From Bordetella genomosp. 9 (GTDB lineage Bacteria > Pseudomonadota > Gammaproteobacteria > Burkholderiales > Burkholderiaceae_B), in NCBI RefSeq assembly GCF_002261425.1, contig NZ_NEVJ01000002.1, positions 62,001 to 126,000 of the forward strand: a stretch of 64,000 nucleotides of DNA, given 5' to 3'. Both the position numbers and the translations under genes were made by a program. Of this stretch, positions 33,655 to 42,200 are shown piece by piece (positions within the stretch are counted from its first letter, which is position 1; each line of letters starts with the position of its first letter). The notes beneath the pieces were generated by a model, which saw only the letters and a program-made list of their open reading frames with translations, searched no databases and was not told where the DNA came from.

Positions 33655-34880
33655 TTCTGAAGAACGCGCGCATCCTGGATGCGCATCACGAAGAGGACGA
33701 CGGCTCCTACGACGTCGTCGTGGAAGGCGACCGTATCCGCGAAGTGTCGTCGCGGCCGGTGCAGGCAGGCGGCAACGACCAGGTCATCGACGTGGCCGGC
33801 CGCACCCTGATGCCGGGCATGATCGATTGCCACGTGCACGTCGTCGCCTCCATGGCGAACCTGGGCACCAATGCCCGCATGCCGGCGGCGTTCGCCACGC
33901 TGCGCGCCGTGCCCATCCTGGCCGCCATGCTGCGCCGTGGCTTCACCACCGTGCGCGATGCCGGCGGCGCGGATTACGCCCTGCGCCGCGCCGTGGAAGA
34001 CGGCCTGATCGACGGCCCGCGCCTGTTCATCGCCGGCAAGGCGCTGTCGCAGACCGGCGGCCATGGGGATTTCCGCGAACGGATAGACCTGAGCGATCCG
34101 GATCCCTGTCCCTGCCACCGCAACCTGGGCGCCATTGCCCGCGTGGTCGACGGCGTCGATGCGGTGCGCAAGGCCGTGCGCGAAGAAATGCGCGCCGGCG
34201 CCACGCACATCAAGATCATGGCTTCGGGCGGCGTGGCGTCGCCCACCGATCCCATCGGCAACCTGCAGTATTCGCGCGACGAGGTCGCCGCCATCGTGGA
34301 GGAAGCCGCCTCGCACCAGACCTATGTGATGGCGCACGCCTACACGGGACAGGCGATCGCGCGCGCGGTCAGGCTGGGCGTGCGCACCATCGAGCACGGC
34401 AACCTGGTCGACGACGACGCGGCGGCCGCCATGGCCGAGCACGGCGCTTTCGCGGTGCCCACCCTGGTGACCTACGACGCCCTGCACAAGGTCGGCGCGC
34501 AGTTCGGCGTGCCGCCGGAGGCCGTGGCCAAGATCGACGACGTGCGCCTGCAGGGCCTGCAATCGCTGGAGATCTTCAAGCGCCATGGCGTGCGCATGGG
34601 CCTGGGGTCGGACCTGCTGGGCGAGATGCACACGTTCCAGAGCGATGAGCTGCGCATCCGTTCGCAGGTATTGAGCAATTTCGAGGTGATCTGCCAGGCC
34701 ACGCAGGTCGGGGCCGAGATCGTGGGGCAGAAGGACAGGCTGGGGGTGGTGGCGCCGGACGCCTATGCCGACCTGTTGATCGTCGATGGTGACCCCGTTG
34801 CGGATATTTCCCTGCTGGGCGGCCAGGGCGAGCACCTGTCCATGGTCATGAAGGCCGGCAAGCCGGTGCATTTGCGCTGA
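33648..34880 (+). CDS. Metal-dependent amidohydrolase (imidazolonepropionase/prolidase-like)
   Basis: 410-residue amidohydrolase-superfamily enzyme. N-terminal beta-sandwich MLILKNARILDA, metal motif DCHVHV (about 57-62), lysine in THIKIMASGG, then AHAYTG, EHGNLVDDD and the final Asp in GLGSDLLG. The pattern matches the subgroup of Xaa-Pro and acylated-Pro/Arg peptidases once annotated as imidazolonepropionase-like. A cyclic amide or N-acyl amino acid is a likely substrate, in keeping with the ABC importer and DadA-like enzyme in the operon. Confidence 0.86.
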   Translation: MLILKNARILDAHHEEDDGSYDVVVEGDRIREVSSRPVQAGGNDQVIDVAGRTLMPGMIDCHVHVVASMANLGTNARMPAAFATLRAVPILAAMLRRGFTTVRDAGGADYALRRAVEDGLIDGPRLFIAGKALSQTGGHGDFRERIDLSDPDPCPCHRNLGAIARVVDGVDAVRKAVREEMRAGATHIKIMASGGVASPTDPIGNLQYSRDEVAAIVEEAASHQTYVMAHAYTGQAIARAVRLGVRTIEHGNLVDDDAAAAMAEHGAFAVPTLVTYDALHKVGAQFGVPPEAVAKIDDVRLQGLQSLEIFKRHGVRMGLGSDLLGEMHTFQSDELRIRSQVLSNFEVICQATQVGAEIVGQKDRLGVVAPDAYADLLIVDGDPVADISLLGGQGEHLSMVMKAGKPVHLR

Positions 34881-34946
34881 AGGTTCTCGTGCCGCGGCGG
34901 ATGCCCCGCCGCGAGCGTCTTCCATTTCTTCTATCGGATGGTAATC

Positions 34947-35843
34947 ATGAAAGTCAATTGGGCTGGCGTCTTTCCCGCCGTCACCACCAAGATGAAGGCG
35001 GATCAATCCCTGGACCACGACGCCATCGCGGCGGGCCTGGAACGTCTGCTGGACAGCGGCGTGGGCGGCGTGGTGATGATGGGCATGGTCGGCGAAAACG
35101 CGTCGCTGGCGCCCGAGGAAAAGCTGACGGTGCTGCGCATCGCCAAGGAAACCATCAAGGGCCGCGTGCCCATTGTCTCCGGCCTGGCGGAAACCACCAC
35201 GGCGTCCGCCGGCCGCTATGCCAAGGAAGCCGAGCGCATCGGCGTCGATGGCCTGATGGTGTTTCCGGCCTTGACCTACAAGTCGGATGCCGCCGAGACC
35301 ATGGCGTTCTACCGCGGCGTCGCACGCAGCAGCGGGCTGCCCATCATGGTCTACAACAATCCGCGCGGCTATGGGGTCGATATGACGCCCCAGCTGCTGG
35401 AGCAGCTGGCCGACGAGCCCACGCTGGCATGCATCAAGGAAGAGACCTACGACACCACGCGCGTCACCGATATCTACGCCCGCCTGGGCGACCGCTACAC
35501 GGTGTTCTGCGGCGTCGACGACCTGGTGCTGGAAAGCGTGGCCCTGGGCGTCAAGGGTTGGGTGTCGGGCATGGCCAACGCGCTGCCCAAGGAATCCGTG
35601 CAGCTGCTGGATCTGGCGGTCAAGGGCGATTACGAAAACGCCCGCGTGCTGTATCGCAAGCTGATCAAGCTGTTCCACCTGGATACGCACGTCAAGCTGG
35701 TGCAGTACATCAAGCTGGCGGAAAGCGTCACGGCGGGCTATGCGGAAACGGTGCGCGAACCGCGCCTGCCCTTGACCGGCGCGGAGCGCGAAAGCACGCT
35801 GGCCATCATCCAGGAAACACTGGCCGCGCTGAAGACGGCATGA
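34947..35843 (+). CDS. Dihydrodipicolinate synthase family aldolase/dehydratase
   Basis: 298-residue class I aldolase-type protein of the DapA/NAL family. GVFPAVTTKMKADQSLD at the start, GMVGENASLAPEEK in the substrate loop (GTTGE region), catalytic Tyr in PIMVYNNPRG and the Schiff-base Lys in CIKEETYD. It is not the biosynthetic DapA, which usually has GTTGES. Members in amino-acid catabolic operons deaminate pyrroline-4-hydroxy-2-carboxylate or cleave 2-keto acids. ATG 34947 preferred over 34938 because of GGATGG. Overlaps the convergent unknown gene by 38 bp. Confidence 0.85.
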   Translation: MKVNWAGVFPAVTTKMKADQSLDHDAIAAGLERLLDSGVGGVVMMGMVGENASLAPEEKLTVLRIAKETIKGRVPIVSGLAETTTASAGRYAKEAERIGVDGLMVFPALTYKSDAAETMAFYRGVARSSGLPIMVYNNPRGYGVDMTPQLLEQLADEPTLACIKEETYDTTRVTDIYARLGDRYTVFCGVDDLVLESVALGVKGWVSGMANALPKESVQLLDLAVKGDYENARVLYRKLIKLFHLDTHVKLVQYIKLAESVTAGYAETVREPRLPLTGAERESTLAIIQETLAALKTA

Positions 35844-36438
35844 CGCGGGCGAGGTAAGGCGCGCAGCCGGAAAAGTCCTGCAGCACGCCGGTGGCCGCCG
35901 TGTACAGCACGAAGGACGACGGGTCGCCCAGCAGGTAGCAGATGACGTGCAGCTCCCGCCGCGCCTTCCCGCCGTCCTCCGGGCGCGCCAGGTCGGCGCG
36001 CGCGACTTTTTCTTCGAAGGTCTCCTTGAAGGTCCTGCTGTAGAAGTAGTCGCGTTCGTGGTCTTCCAGCGTGTCGCGGGCCAGCCGCTGCATGAGCCCC
36101 AGACGCAGCCGGCCCGCGCTGTCCGCGTCGTCACAGGCGTCCTTGCAGGCGCCCTTGCAGGCGCCCTTGCCGGCGTCGCGAAGCAGGGAGGCCGCTTTCG
36201 TCGCCAGCGCGATGAGTTGCTCGCGGATCGCGTGGTGGCCGGGACTGCCGGCCACCACCGGCGCATGCGGCTCCGCATACTGCGGCAGGGTAGTGGCCAG
36301 ATGGCTGTAATAGCCGACGATGGCTTCGTCCCAGGCCAGCGCGTCGGTGATGGTGCGGACGACTTCGACGTGGCCGCTTTCTGCGGCTTGCTGGACACCG
36401 CTGCTACCCGCGGCGGGTGTGTAAGAGGGGAGCTGCAT
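35806..36438 (-). CDS. Hypothetical protein with Cys-Lys repeat segment
   Basis: 210-residue protein that I do not recognise. GGAAGG precedes ATG 36438; the open frame extends further upstream without a good site. It is mostly helical-looking and polar, with no signal peptide or membrane segment. Residues about 110-122 are a low-complexity GKGACKGACKDAC stretch encoded by three 12-bp repeats (36134-36169). The C-terminal 50 residues (HVICYLLGDPSSFVLYTAATGVLQDF) look folded and conserved-like. The tail overlaps the DHDPS-family gene by 38 bp on the opposite strand. Confidence 0.6.
   Translation of the reverse strand: MQLPSYTPAAGSSGVQQAAESGHVEVVRTITDALAWDEAIVGYYSHLATTLPQYAEPHAPVVAGSPGHHAIREQLIALATKAASLLRDAGKGACKGACKDACDDADSAGRLRLGLMQRLARDTLEDHERDYFYSRTFKETFEEKVARADLARPEDGGKARRELHVICYLLGDPSSFVLYTAATGVLQDFSGCAPYLARVMPSSARPVFPG
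36134..36169. repeat. 12-bp tandem repeat inside the unknown gene
   Basis: CAGGCGTCCTTG once and CAGGCGCCCTTG twice, head to tail, followed by a decayed fourth copy (CCGGCG). In the minus-strand frame each unit encodes K-G/D-A-C. Copy number could vary without frameshift. Confidence 0.7.
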
Positions 36439-36764
36439 GGCTTGCCTTCCTTGGGACCATCTGCGTTGCCGTGCCAGGCGCGGCGCGAGGGGGGTAGGTA
36501 GGCAAGCGGCAGGGCGGGTTCCGCGGCTTGGGAAGTTGTCGGACCAATCGACGCTCCCGCCGTGGCCGGACCCGCTGTGACTTGGCGAGGGAGGTGGCCC
36601 GACAGGCGGGCGCTTCACAGGCGGCTCGCCTGGGAGGGCAGGGCAGGTTCGCGAAGGAATCAAGTCATATGTATTAATATCTATAACTTATATAAGACTT
36701 AAACGCCGTCCCCATTTTGACGCCGCCGCTTCGGCGGCCGTCTTTCCGTCCGCCTCGCAGCATC
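36439..36764. other. 326-bp divergent intergenic region with AT-rich island
   Basis: Between the unknown minus gene and the DHA2 exporter. Positions 36661-36705 are strikingly AT-rich and contain the palindrome CTTATATAAG (36688-36697) and outer AAGTC/GACTT arms (36663-36667, 36697-36701), likely promoter or operator. GCCGC-TTCG-GCGGC at about 36724-36740 is a stable UUCG hairpin in the probable 5' leader of the exporter. No gene is seen. Confidence 0.5.
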
Positions 36765-38327
36765 ATGTCCACGCCTACCGGCACGTTCGCTTCACGCTCG
36801 ACTTCCAATTCCCAACCGTCCAGCCTGACCCACCGCGAGATCATGCGCGTGATCGGCGGCATCGTGCTTTGCATCCTGCTGGCGGCCTTGGACCAGACCG
36901 TCGTCATCCCGGCCGTGCCGGCCATCGCCGCGGATCTGAACGGCTTCGACCATCTTTCCTGGATCGTCGCCGCCTATCTGATCGCCGCCACCGTCACCAC
37001 GCCGATCTACGGCAAGCTGTCCGACATCTACGGGCGCCGCCAGCTGTTGACGGTTTCCATCGGACTGTTCGTCGTCACCTCGGCCATGTGCGCGATGGCC
37101 CAGACCCTGGACCAGCTGATCCTGTTCCGCGCCTTGCAGGGCCTGGGGGGCGGTGGGCTGATGTCCCTGGCGCAGGCCGCCATCGCCGACGTGGTGGCCC
37201 CACGCCAGCGCGGCCGCTACCAGGGCTATCTGGCGGCGGTCTGGGGCGTGGCGTCGATCGCCGGTCCGCTGGTGGGCGGCTACGTATCCGAGCACCTGTC
37301 CTGGCGCTGGCTGTTCTGGCTGAACCTGCCCCTGGGCCTGTTCGCCATGTATTCGTGCAATCGCGGCCTGCGCATGCTCAAGCCGCGCGGCGGCAAGATC
37401 CGCCTGGACATCCTGGGATCGCTGCTGCTGGCTTCGACCATCGTGTCATGCCTGCTGGCCTTGAGCTGGGGCGGCGCCAGCTATGGCTGGCTGTCGCCGG
37501 AGATCCTGGGGCTGCTCGCGTTGAGCGTGGCGACGCTGGCCGCGCTGGTCTGGCAGGAACGCCGCGCCGCCGATCCGCTGCTGCCGCCGCGCATGTTCCG
37601 CAACCGCACCTTCGCCTGCGGCGTGGCCGCGTCGTCCCTGGGCGCGCTGGCGATCTTCATGTGCATTTTCGCGCTGCCCCTGTATTTCCAGCTGGTGCGC
37701 GGCACCAGCGCGTCGGAATCGGGCTTGTTCGTCACCCCCTTCCTGCTGTCCAACGTGCTGGGCAACATCATCAGCAGCAATCTGGCGCGCCGCACCGGGC
37801 GCATGCGGGGCATCCTGTCGGCCGGCTTCATGGGCGGGGCCATCGGGCTCGCGCTGCTGGCTTTCATGGGGCCCGCGACCCCGCTGGCCGCGGTGCTGGC
37901 GGCCACCTTGCTGACCGGCGTCGGCCTGGGTTCCTGCATGGTCGCGACCATCATGGTCGTGCAGAATGCGCTGGATCCGCGCGATATCGGCGCGGGCACC
38001 GGCTCGGTGCTGGTGCTGCGCTCCATGGGCAGCGCCTTCGGCAGCGCGCTGGCCGGCACGCTGTTGGGCCTGGGCTTCGCGGGTTCGCTGGCGGCCGCCG
38101 GCATCCATCAGCAGATCGACCTGGGCGCGCTGCGCCATGGCAGCGATGTGCTGTCGCAGCTGCCGGCTTCGGCCAAGCTGGTTTTGATGGATGGCGTGGC
38201 ATCGACCTTCCGCGATATCTTCGCCTTCGGCGCGGGGATCGCGCTGCTGTCCCTGCTGGTGGTGCGCCGCATGCCCGACCTGGAACTGCGCAGCGGGCTG
38301 GCCGCGCACACGCCCATCGGCGACTGA
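36765..38327 (+). CDS. DHA2 family MFS drug exporter (EmrB/QacA type)
   Basis: 520-residue inner-membrane proton antiporter with 14 predicted helices. AALDQTVVIPAVPAIAADL is the DHA2 motif D1 region, GKLSDIYGRRQ is MFS motif A, and LQGLGGGGLMSLAQAAIADV and GPLVGGYVSEHLSWRWLFWLNLP are motif C and neighbours. ATG 36765 lacks a strong ribosome site, but the TTG at 36717 is no better. No HlyD-type adaptor (EmrA) is adjacent, so it probably works alone. Possibly controlled by the AT-rich palindrome upstream. Confidence 0.9.
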   Translation: MSTPTGTFASRSTSNSQPSSLTHREIMRVIGGIVLCILLAALDQTVVIPAVPAIAADLNGFDHLSWIVAAYLIAATVTTPIYGKLSDIYGRRQLLTVSIGLFVVTSAMCAMAQTLDQLILFRALQGLGGGGLMSLAQAAIADVVAPRQRGRYQGYLAAVWGVASIAGPLVGGYVSEHLSWRWLFWLNLPLGLFAMYSCNRGLRMLKPRGGKIRLDILGSLLLASTIVSCLLALSWGGASYGWLSPEILGLLALSVATLAALVWQERRAADPLLPPRMFRNRTFACGVAASSLGALAIFMCIFALPLYFQLVRGTSASESGLFVTPFLLSNVLGNIISSNLARRTGRMRGILSAGFMGGAIGLALLAFMGPATPLAAVLAATLLTGVGLGSCMVATIMVVQNALDPRDIGAGTGSVLVLRSMGSAFGSALAGTLLGLGFAGSLAAAGIHQQIDLGALRHGSDVLSQLPASAKLVLMDGVASTFRDIFAFGAGIALLSLLVVRRMPDLELRSGLAAHTPIGD

Positions 38328-38442
38328 GCGGCCGGCGTACGGCGGCCGGCGTCCGGCGTCCAACCGGACGTTTCCCATGGGACAATCGTGCGCCATCCGC
38401 CGTTGCGGGCCTGCCTGGCGGTACCACCCTGGGGAGATCGAT

Positions 38443-40299
38443 TTGCGACCGTCGCGACATCGGCCAGCCTTGCTGGCTTTTGCCCTGCTTGCCTGGACCC
38501 TGCCAGCCGCCGTCCTCGCGCAGATCGCGCCCGGCCAGCGCCACTACGCGCGCTACGAATATACGGTGCAGGCCGACAAGCGCTACACCGAAATCCGCAC
38601 CGTCGAAACCCGGCTCGCCAATGCCGCCATGGCGGCGGAGGGCGGCACCGCGTTTTTCGACTTCGACCCCACCGACGAAAGCCTGGAAGTGCTGGAGGCC
38701 TGGATCGAGCACCCCGACGGCACGCGTATCGACGTGCCGCAGGCCAGCATCTACACGCGGCCCAGCGCCGCCGCGCGCAACGCGCCCGGTTTCGTCGCGA
38801 CGCAGACCACCACGGTCGTGTTTCCGCAGATGCAGACCGGCAGCGTGGTCCACAGCAAGTGGCGCCATACCATCAAGGCGCCGCGCATCTTCGGCTTCGA
38901 TACCAACGTGCTGCTGGGGCTGGAGTCGCACTCGGCGGTGGATGTCCGTATCGAGGCGCCCGCCAGCCTGCCGCTGGCCTATCGGCAGCGCGGCGGCTTC
39001 ACCGCCACGGAAACCCGGGATGGCGATACGCGGGTGATCACCGCCTCGGCGAGTGTCGGGGCGACGCCGCAGCCCGAACCGTTCATGGTCTCGCCCGCCG
39101 ACGTCGGCCCGGCCTTCGTCGCGTCGACGCTGTCCGGGTATGAAGAGATCGGCGCCATCTATGCCAGCCGCAGCGCCGGCAAGGCCGCCGTCACGCCCAA
39201 GATCGCCGCGCTGGCCCGCCAGCTGGCGGGCGCCGCGCAAGGCCTGGACGCCGCCCGCGCGATGCACGATTGGGTGGCGTCGCATATCCGCTACGTGGCG
39301 GTCTACCTGGATCCGGCCGACGACCTCGTGCCGCACGACGCCGCCACGGTGCTGCGCAACGGCTATGGCGATTGCAAGGATCACGTGGTGCTGATGCAGG
39401 CCTTGTTGTCGGCCATCGGGATACGCGCCGAAGCCGCGCTGGTGAACTGGGACAACCGCATGCAGCCGCTGCCCCTGTGGTCCAGCGCGTCGTTCAATCA
39501 TGCCCTGGTGTATCTGCCGGACTTCGACGTCTACGGCAATACCACCGATCCCTACGCCGCGCTCGGTGCGTTGGATAACCTGCTTTCCGACAAACTGGTC
39601 GTCATCGCCAGCCAGCAGGGCGAGGTGCGGCGCACGCCGGCATCGACGCCAGCGCAGAATCAATTCCGGATGGAAGCGGACGTGTCGATCGCGGCCGACG
39701 GCACCGTGTCCGGCACCAATGCCACGACCGCATCGCCCCGGCTTGAGTCGTTGCTGCGCGGCGCCGTCGCCACCGGCGGATCGCCGGAAACGCTGGGCGA
39801 TCGGCTGCTGGCGCCCACCCCTGAAGGCGGATTCGGCACGCTGCATGCCAGCGACCCGCGCGACCTGTCTCGGCCGCTCACGCTATCGGGACGCTGGCGC
39901 AGTCCCCATGGCGTCGTGCGCGCTGCGCCGGCCACCTATATGACGGTGCCGCTGGGCATCGACCTGACGCCCCATGGCAACATGCGCGCCTATCTCGCGC
40001 GCGACGGTCGGCGCCGGTTCCCCTTGATGGTGGGCGCGCGCGACTACACGTGGATCTACCGGATACGCCTGCCGGCCGGCGCGGTGGTGGAGCATCTGCC
40101 GGACGACATCGACGTGGCCACGCCCGCCGGTCGGATGACCGCGCGCCACGTGCGGGAAGGGGACGGAATCACGGTGACCCGACGCCTGCGCATCGACGCC
40201 GACATCTATGCGGCCGACGCGTATCCCGCGGTGGAAACGCTGCTGTATGCCTACGTCGACGCGCTGCGTTCGGTGCTGGCCTACCGGCCGGCGCCTTGA
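38443..40299 (+). CDS. DUF3857 / transglutaminase-like exported protein
   Basis: 618-residue exported protein. A signal peptide (LLAFALLAWTLPAAVLAQ) precedes a DUF3857 domain (residues about 35-220; YTVQADKRYTEIRTVETRL, KWRHTIKAPRIFGF) and a transglutaminase-like domain with Cys in NGYGDCKDHVVLMQALL, His in SFNHALVYLP and Asp in FDVYGNTTDPYA, so the Cys-His-Asp triad looks intact. The TTG at 38443 with GGGGAG upstream is my preferred start; ATG 38377 is possible. Probable periplasmic peptidase or amidase; substrate unknown. Confidence 0.82.
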   Translation: MRPSRHRPALLAFALLAWTLPAAVLAQIAPGQRHYARYEYTVQADKRYTEIRTVETRLANAAMAAEGGTAFFDFDPTDESLEVLEAWIEHPDGTRIDVPQASIYTRPSAAARNAPGFVATQTTTVVFPQMQTGSVVHSKWRHTIKAPRIFGFDTNVLLGLESHSAVDVRIEAPASLPLAYRQRGGFTATETRDGDTRVITASASVGATPQPEPFMVSPADVGPAFVASTLSGYEEIGAIYASRSAGKAAVTPKIAALARQLAGAAQGLDAARAMHDWVASHIRYVAVYLDPADDLVPHDAATVLRNGYGDCKDHVVLMQALLSAIGIRAEAALVNWDNRMQPLPLWSSASFNHALVYLPDFDVYGNTTDPYAALGALDNLLSDKLVVIASQQGEVRRTPASTPAQNQFRMEADVSIAADGTVSGTNATTASPRLESLLRGAVATGGSPETLGDRLLAPTPEGGFGTLHASDPRDLSRPLTLSGRWRSPHGVVRAAPATYMTVPLGIDLTPHGNMRAYLARDGRRRFPLMVGARDYTWIYRIRLPAGAVVEHLPDDIDVATPAGRMTARHVREGDGITVTRRLRIDADIYAADAYPAVETLLYAYVDALRSVLAYRPAP

Positions 40300-40308
40300 C
40301 GCTGGCGA

Positions 40309-40331
40309 GCGCCGGCCGGTGACGCCGGCGC
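40309..40331. terminator. Strong hairpin between convergent genes
   Basis: GCGCCGGC (40309-40316) pairs perfectly with GCCGGCGC (40324-40331) around a 7-base loop, between the stops of the DUF3857 gene and pldA. No U-tract; probably a bidirectional end of transcription. Confidence 0.45.
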
Positions 40332-40352
40332 GCATGCCGGCACGTCACGCCA

Positions 40353-41648
40353 TCAGGGAACCAGCGACAGGCCGATGCCGATCTGCGAACGCTGCCGTTG
40401 GTTGTAGGCCAGCAGCGTGTCGCCATAGCCGTTGAAGTACTGCAGGTGCAGGTAGCCGTTCATGTTCAGGAAGGTCCGCTTCAAGGGCCACGCCAGGTCC
40501 AGCTGGGTGGTCCGCCGCGCGCTGTCGCCCTGGCGATACATGACCGACGCCACCAGGCCGTTGTCCTGCGCCCAGCGCAGGTGGTAATCGACCCAGCCGG
40601 TGTAGTCCGTGTAGTCGCGGTTTTCGTCGCCCAGGGCGAAGTAGCCCTTGATGCGGGGCGCGAAGGTCAAGGTGCTGCCGCCTTCGAAGCGGTAGTTCAG
40701 GGCGGGTTGCACGAAGGCGTCGTTGACCGAACGCGAGTCGTCGCCGGCCTTGCCGTTCGAGGCATGCTCGACGCCGCTGGCCAGGCCCAGGCTCCAGTCG
40801 TTGCTCCTGGATTGCCACACCTTGTCCGACAGCCAGAACAGGCTCGGATTGAAGGTTGTGTCGATGAAGGGCCGCGAGTCGCCCTGCAGGTCCCATACCG
40901 AGGTCTGCGTGTAGGCCAGGTACAGATGATCCAGGAAGCCGGGCTGCTCGCCGCGATCGGGCGTGAACAGCCGGTACTTGAAGCTGAACTGGAACTTGGC
41001 GGTGGTGCGGTCGCGGGTGCGCAGATCGAAATAGGTGGGCTCGTATTCCGACAGGCCGGCGCGCAGGCGATCGAAGGCGGGATTGCCGGTGGCGCCGGCG
41101 TCCGTGGCGACGGCGACCTGGGTCGGCGCGGGGCCGGCGGTCGGCGACACGCCGGTGGCTTCGACCTCCGCCGGGGGCAGGGGCTTGCCGGTGCGCGCAT
41201 CCACCACCGGCACGTCGGCCGGCTTGCCGGCGATGGCGCCGATGCCGCTGGCGTCCAGCGCCATCAGGGCCGGCTCGCCTTCGATGGAAACCGCCTGCAG
41301 GCCGGTGGCGGTGGTCGGCACCACCGCCGTCCACGACATGCGGGCGAAATTGTTGACCGGCACATTGATGTCCAGGTCGTCGCTGTCGGCCTGCGCCAGG
41401 CTGCGCACCACGGCGCCGGACGGCGAGCGCCACTGCAGGACCAGGCTGCGCGGCGGCTGCCAGCGGCCGCCGGCTTCGCTGTCATTGAAGTACACGGCCT
41501 GGATGTGCACGGTGCCGCCGGGGGCGGCCGACGCGCGATCCAGCTTGTAGCTGATACCCGCGTGTGCCGCGCCGGTGACGGTCGATGCAAGCAGGGCGCC
41601 GATGACGCCCGGGTGCCGCGTAAGGAAGGAGTGGACGGTACGAGGCAT
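40353..41648 (-). CDS. pldA: Outer membrane phospholipase A (OMPLA)
   Basis: 431-residue outer-membrane phospholipase A1. Signal peptide about 1-30 (LLASTVTGAAHA), a beta-rich N-terminal region of about 140 residues longer than in E. coli PldA, then the 12-strand barrel. The catalytic HxS motif is present in GVEHASNGKAGDDSRS (His and Ser), with the calcium-site serine nearby, and the chain ends in an aromatic-rich barrel closing in SLVP. ATG 41648 precedes the signal peptide directly. It hydrolyses outer-leaflet phospholipids when activated by dimerisation. Converges on the DUF3857 gene. Confidence 0.9.
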   Translation of the reverse strand: MPRTVHSFLTRHPGVIGALLASTVTGAAHAGISYKLDRASAAPGGTVHIQAVYFNDSEAGGRWQPPRSLVLQWRSPSGAVVRSLAQADSDDLDINVPVNNFARMSWTAVVPTTATGLQAVSIEGEPALMALDASGIGAIAGKPADVPVVDARTGKPLPPAEVEATGVSPTAGPAPTQVAVATDAGATGNPAFDRLRAGLSEYEPTYFDLRTRDRTTAKFQFSFKYRLFTPDRGEQPGFLDHLYLAYTQTSVWDLQGDSRPFIDTTFNPSLFWLSDKVWQSRSNDWSLGLASGVEHASNGKAGDDSRSVNDAFVQPALNYRFEGGSTLTFAPRIKGYFALGDENRDYTDYTGWVDYHLRWAQDNGLVASVMYRQGDSARRTTQLDLAWPLKRTFLNMNGYLHLQYFNGYGDTLLAYNQRQRSQIGIGLSLVP

Positions 41649-41990
41649 GGTAACGATGGCCAGGGAATTGCAGTCGTTGCACTCTAGCACCGCACTTGGG
41701 GTCTATTGAAACAACCTGTAATGTCATTGTGGAGCAGGCCAGCTGCGGGAGGGCTTGCTGCGACGCAATGGCTGGCGTTCAGCATGCTTCCACGATGCCT
41801 GATCCCGTGGGAGACCCGTACGACTGGTTACCGCCGGCGGGGAATGGATTACACACTGGGTCTTTCGCGCCACACGGGTCGGTCCTGTTCCACGTTGCTG
41901 CCGCCGGGACATCCGGTCATACAGGGTAAAATCGCGGCGCCGCGAACCGGCACCCGGACCTGGCGACTTTCTCCCTCGCCAGATTCTTCT
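41649..41990. other. 342-bp region upstream of pldA and tRNA-Arg
   Basis: No convincing gene. A minus-strand TGCTAGAGT (about 41682-41690) looks like an extended -10 for pldA. On the plus strand TACAGGGTAAAAT (about 41924-41936) is a possible tRNA promoter element. Base composition is less GC-rich than the flanks. Confidence 0.4.
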
Positions 41991-42067
41991 CCGCCCTTAG
42001 CTCAGTTGGATAGAGCACTCGCCTTCTAAGCGAGCGGTCACACGTTCGAGTCGTGTAGGGCGGGCCA
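41991..42067 (+). tRNA. tRNA-Arg (anticodon TCT)
   Basis: 77-nt tRNA. Acceptor stem CCGCCCT/AGGGCGG, discriminator G and encoded CCA (42065-42067); D-arm GCTC...GAGC; anticodon stem CTCGC/GCGAG with loop CTTCTAA, anticodon TCT at 42025-42027; T-arm ACACG-TTCGAGT-CGTGT. All arms pair. It reads AGA/AGG codons, rare in such a GC-rich genome. No integrase or duplicated 3' end is nearby. Confidence 0.96.
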
Positions 42068-42200
42068 ATCGGCCCATCTCCTCAGCAGGTATGCCATTTG
42101 CCCTACGCGGCCGACCGGCCGGCTTTCATGCCGGTAGGCCGTCCGCGAGTACCGGCCCGCCCTGTGCCGGCGTGGCATCACGATGAGGGAGACGCCAGGC

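Noticed and set aside
34947-35843. Calling the DHDPS-family gene dapA.
   Set aside because: It is in a catabolic operon with an importer, and the substrate loop reads GMVGENAS rather than the GTTGES usual for biosynthetic DapA.
33612-36398. A 928-codon minus-strand open frame across the amidohydrolase and DHDPS genes.
   Set aside because: It is out of frame with the minus-strand unknown gene at 35806-36438 and opposite two well-supported genes; composition is low complexity.
41696-42029. Short plus-strand ORFs between pldA and tRNA-Arg as small genes.
   Set aside because: No ribosome sites, overlap with the tRNA and random-looking composition.
41991-42067. tRNA-Arg as an attachment site for an integrated element.
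   Set aside because: No integrase nearby, no duplicate of the tRNA 3' end seen downstream and no foreign-looking gene block.
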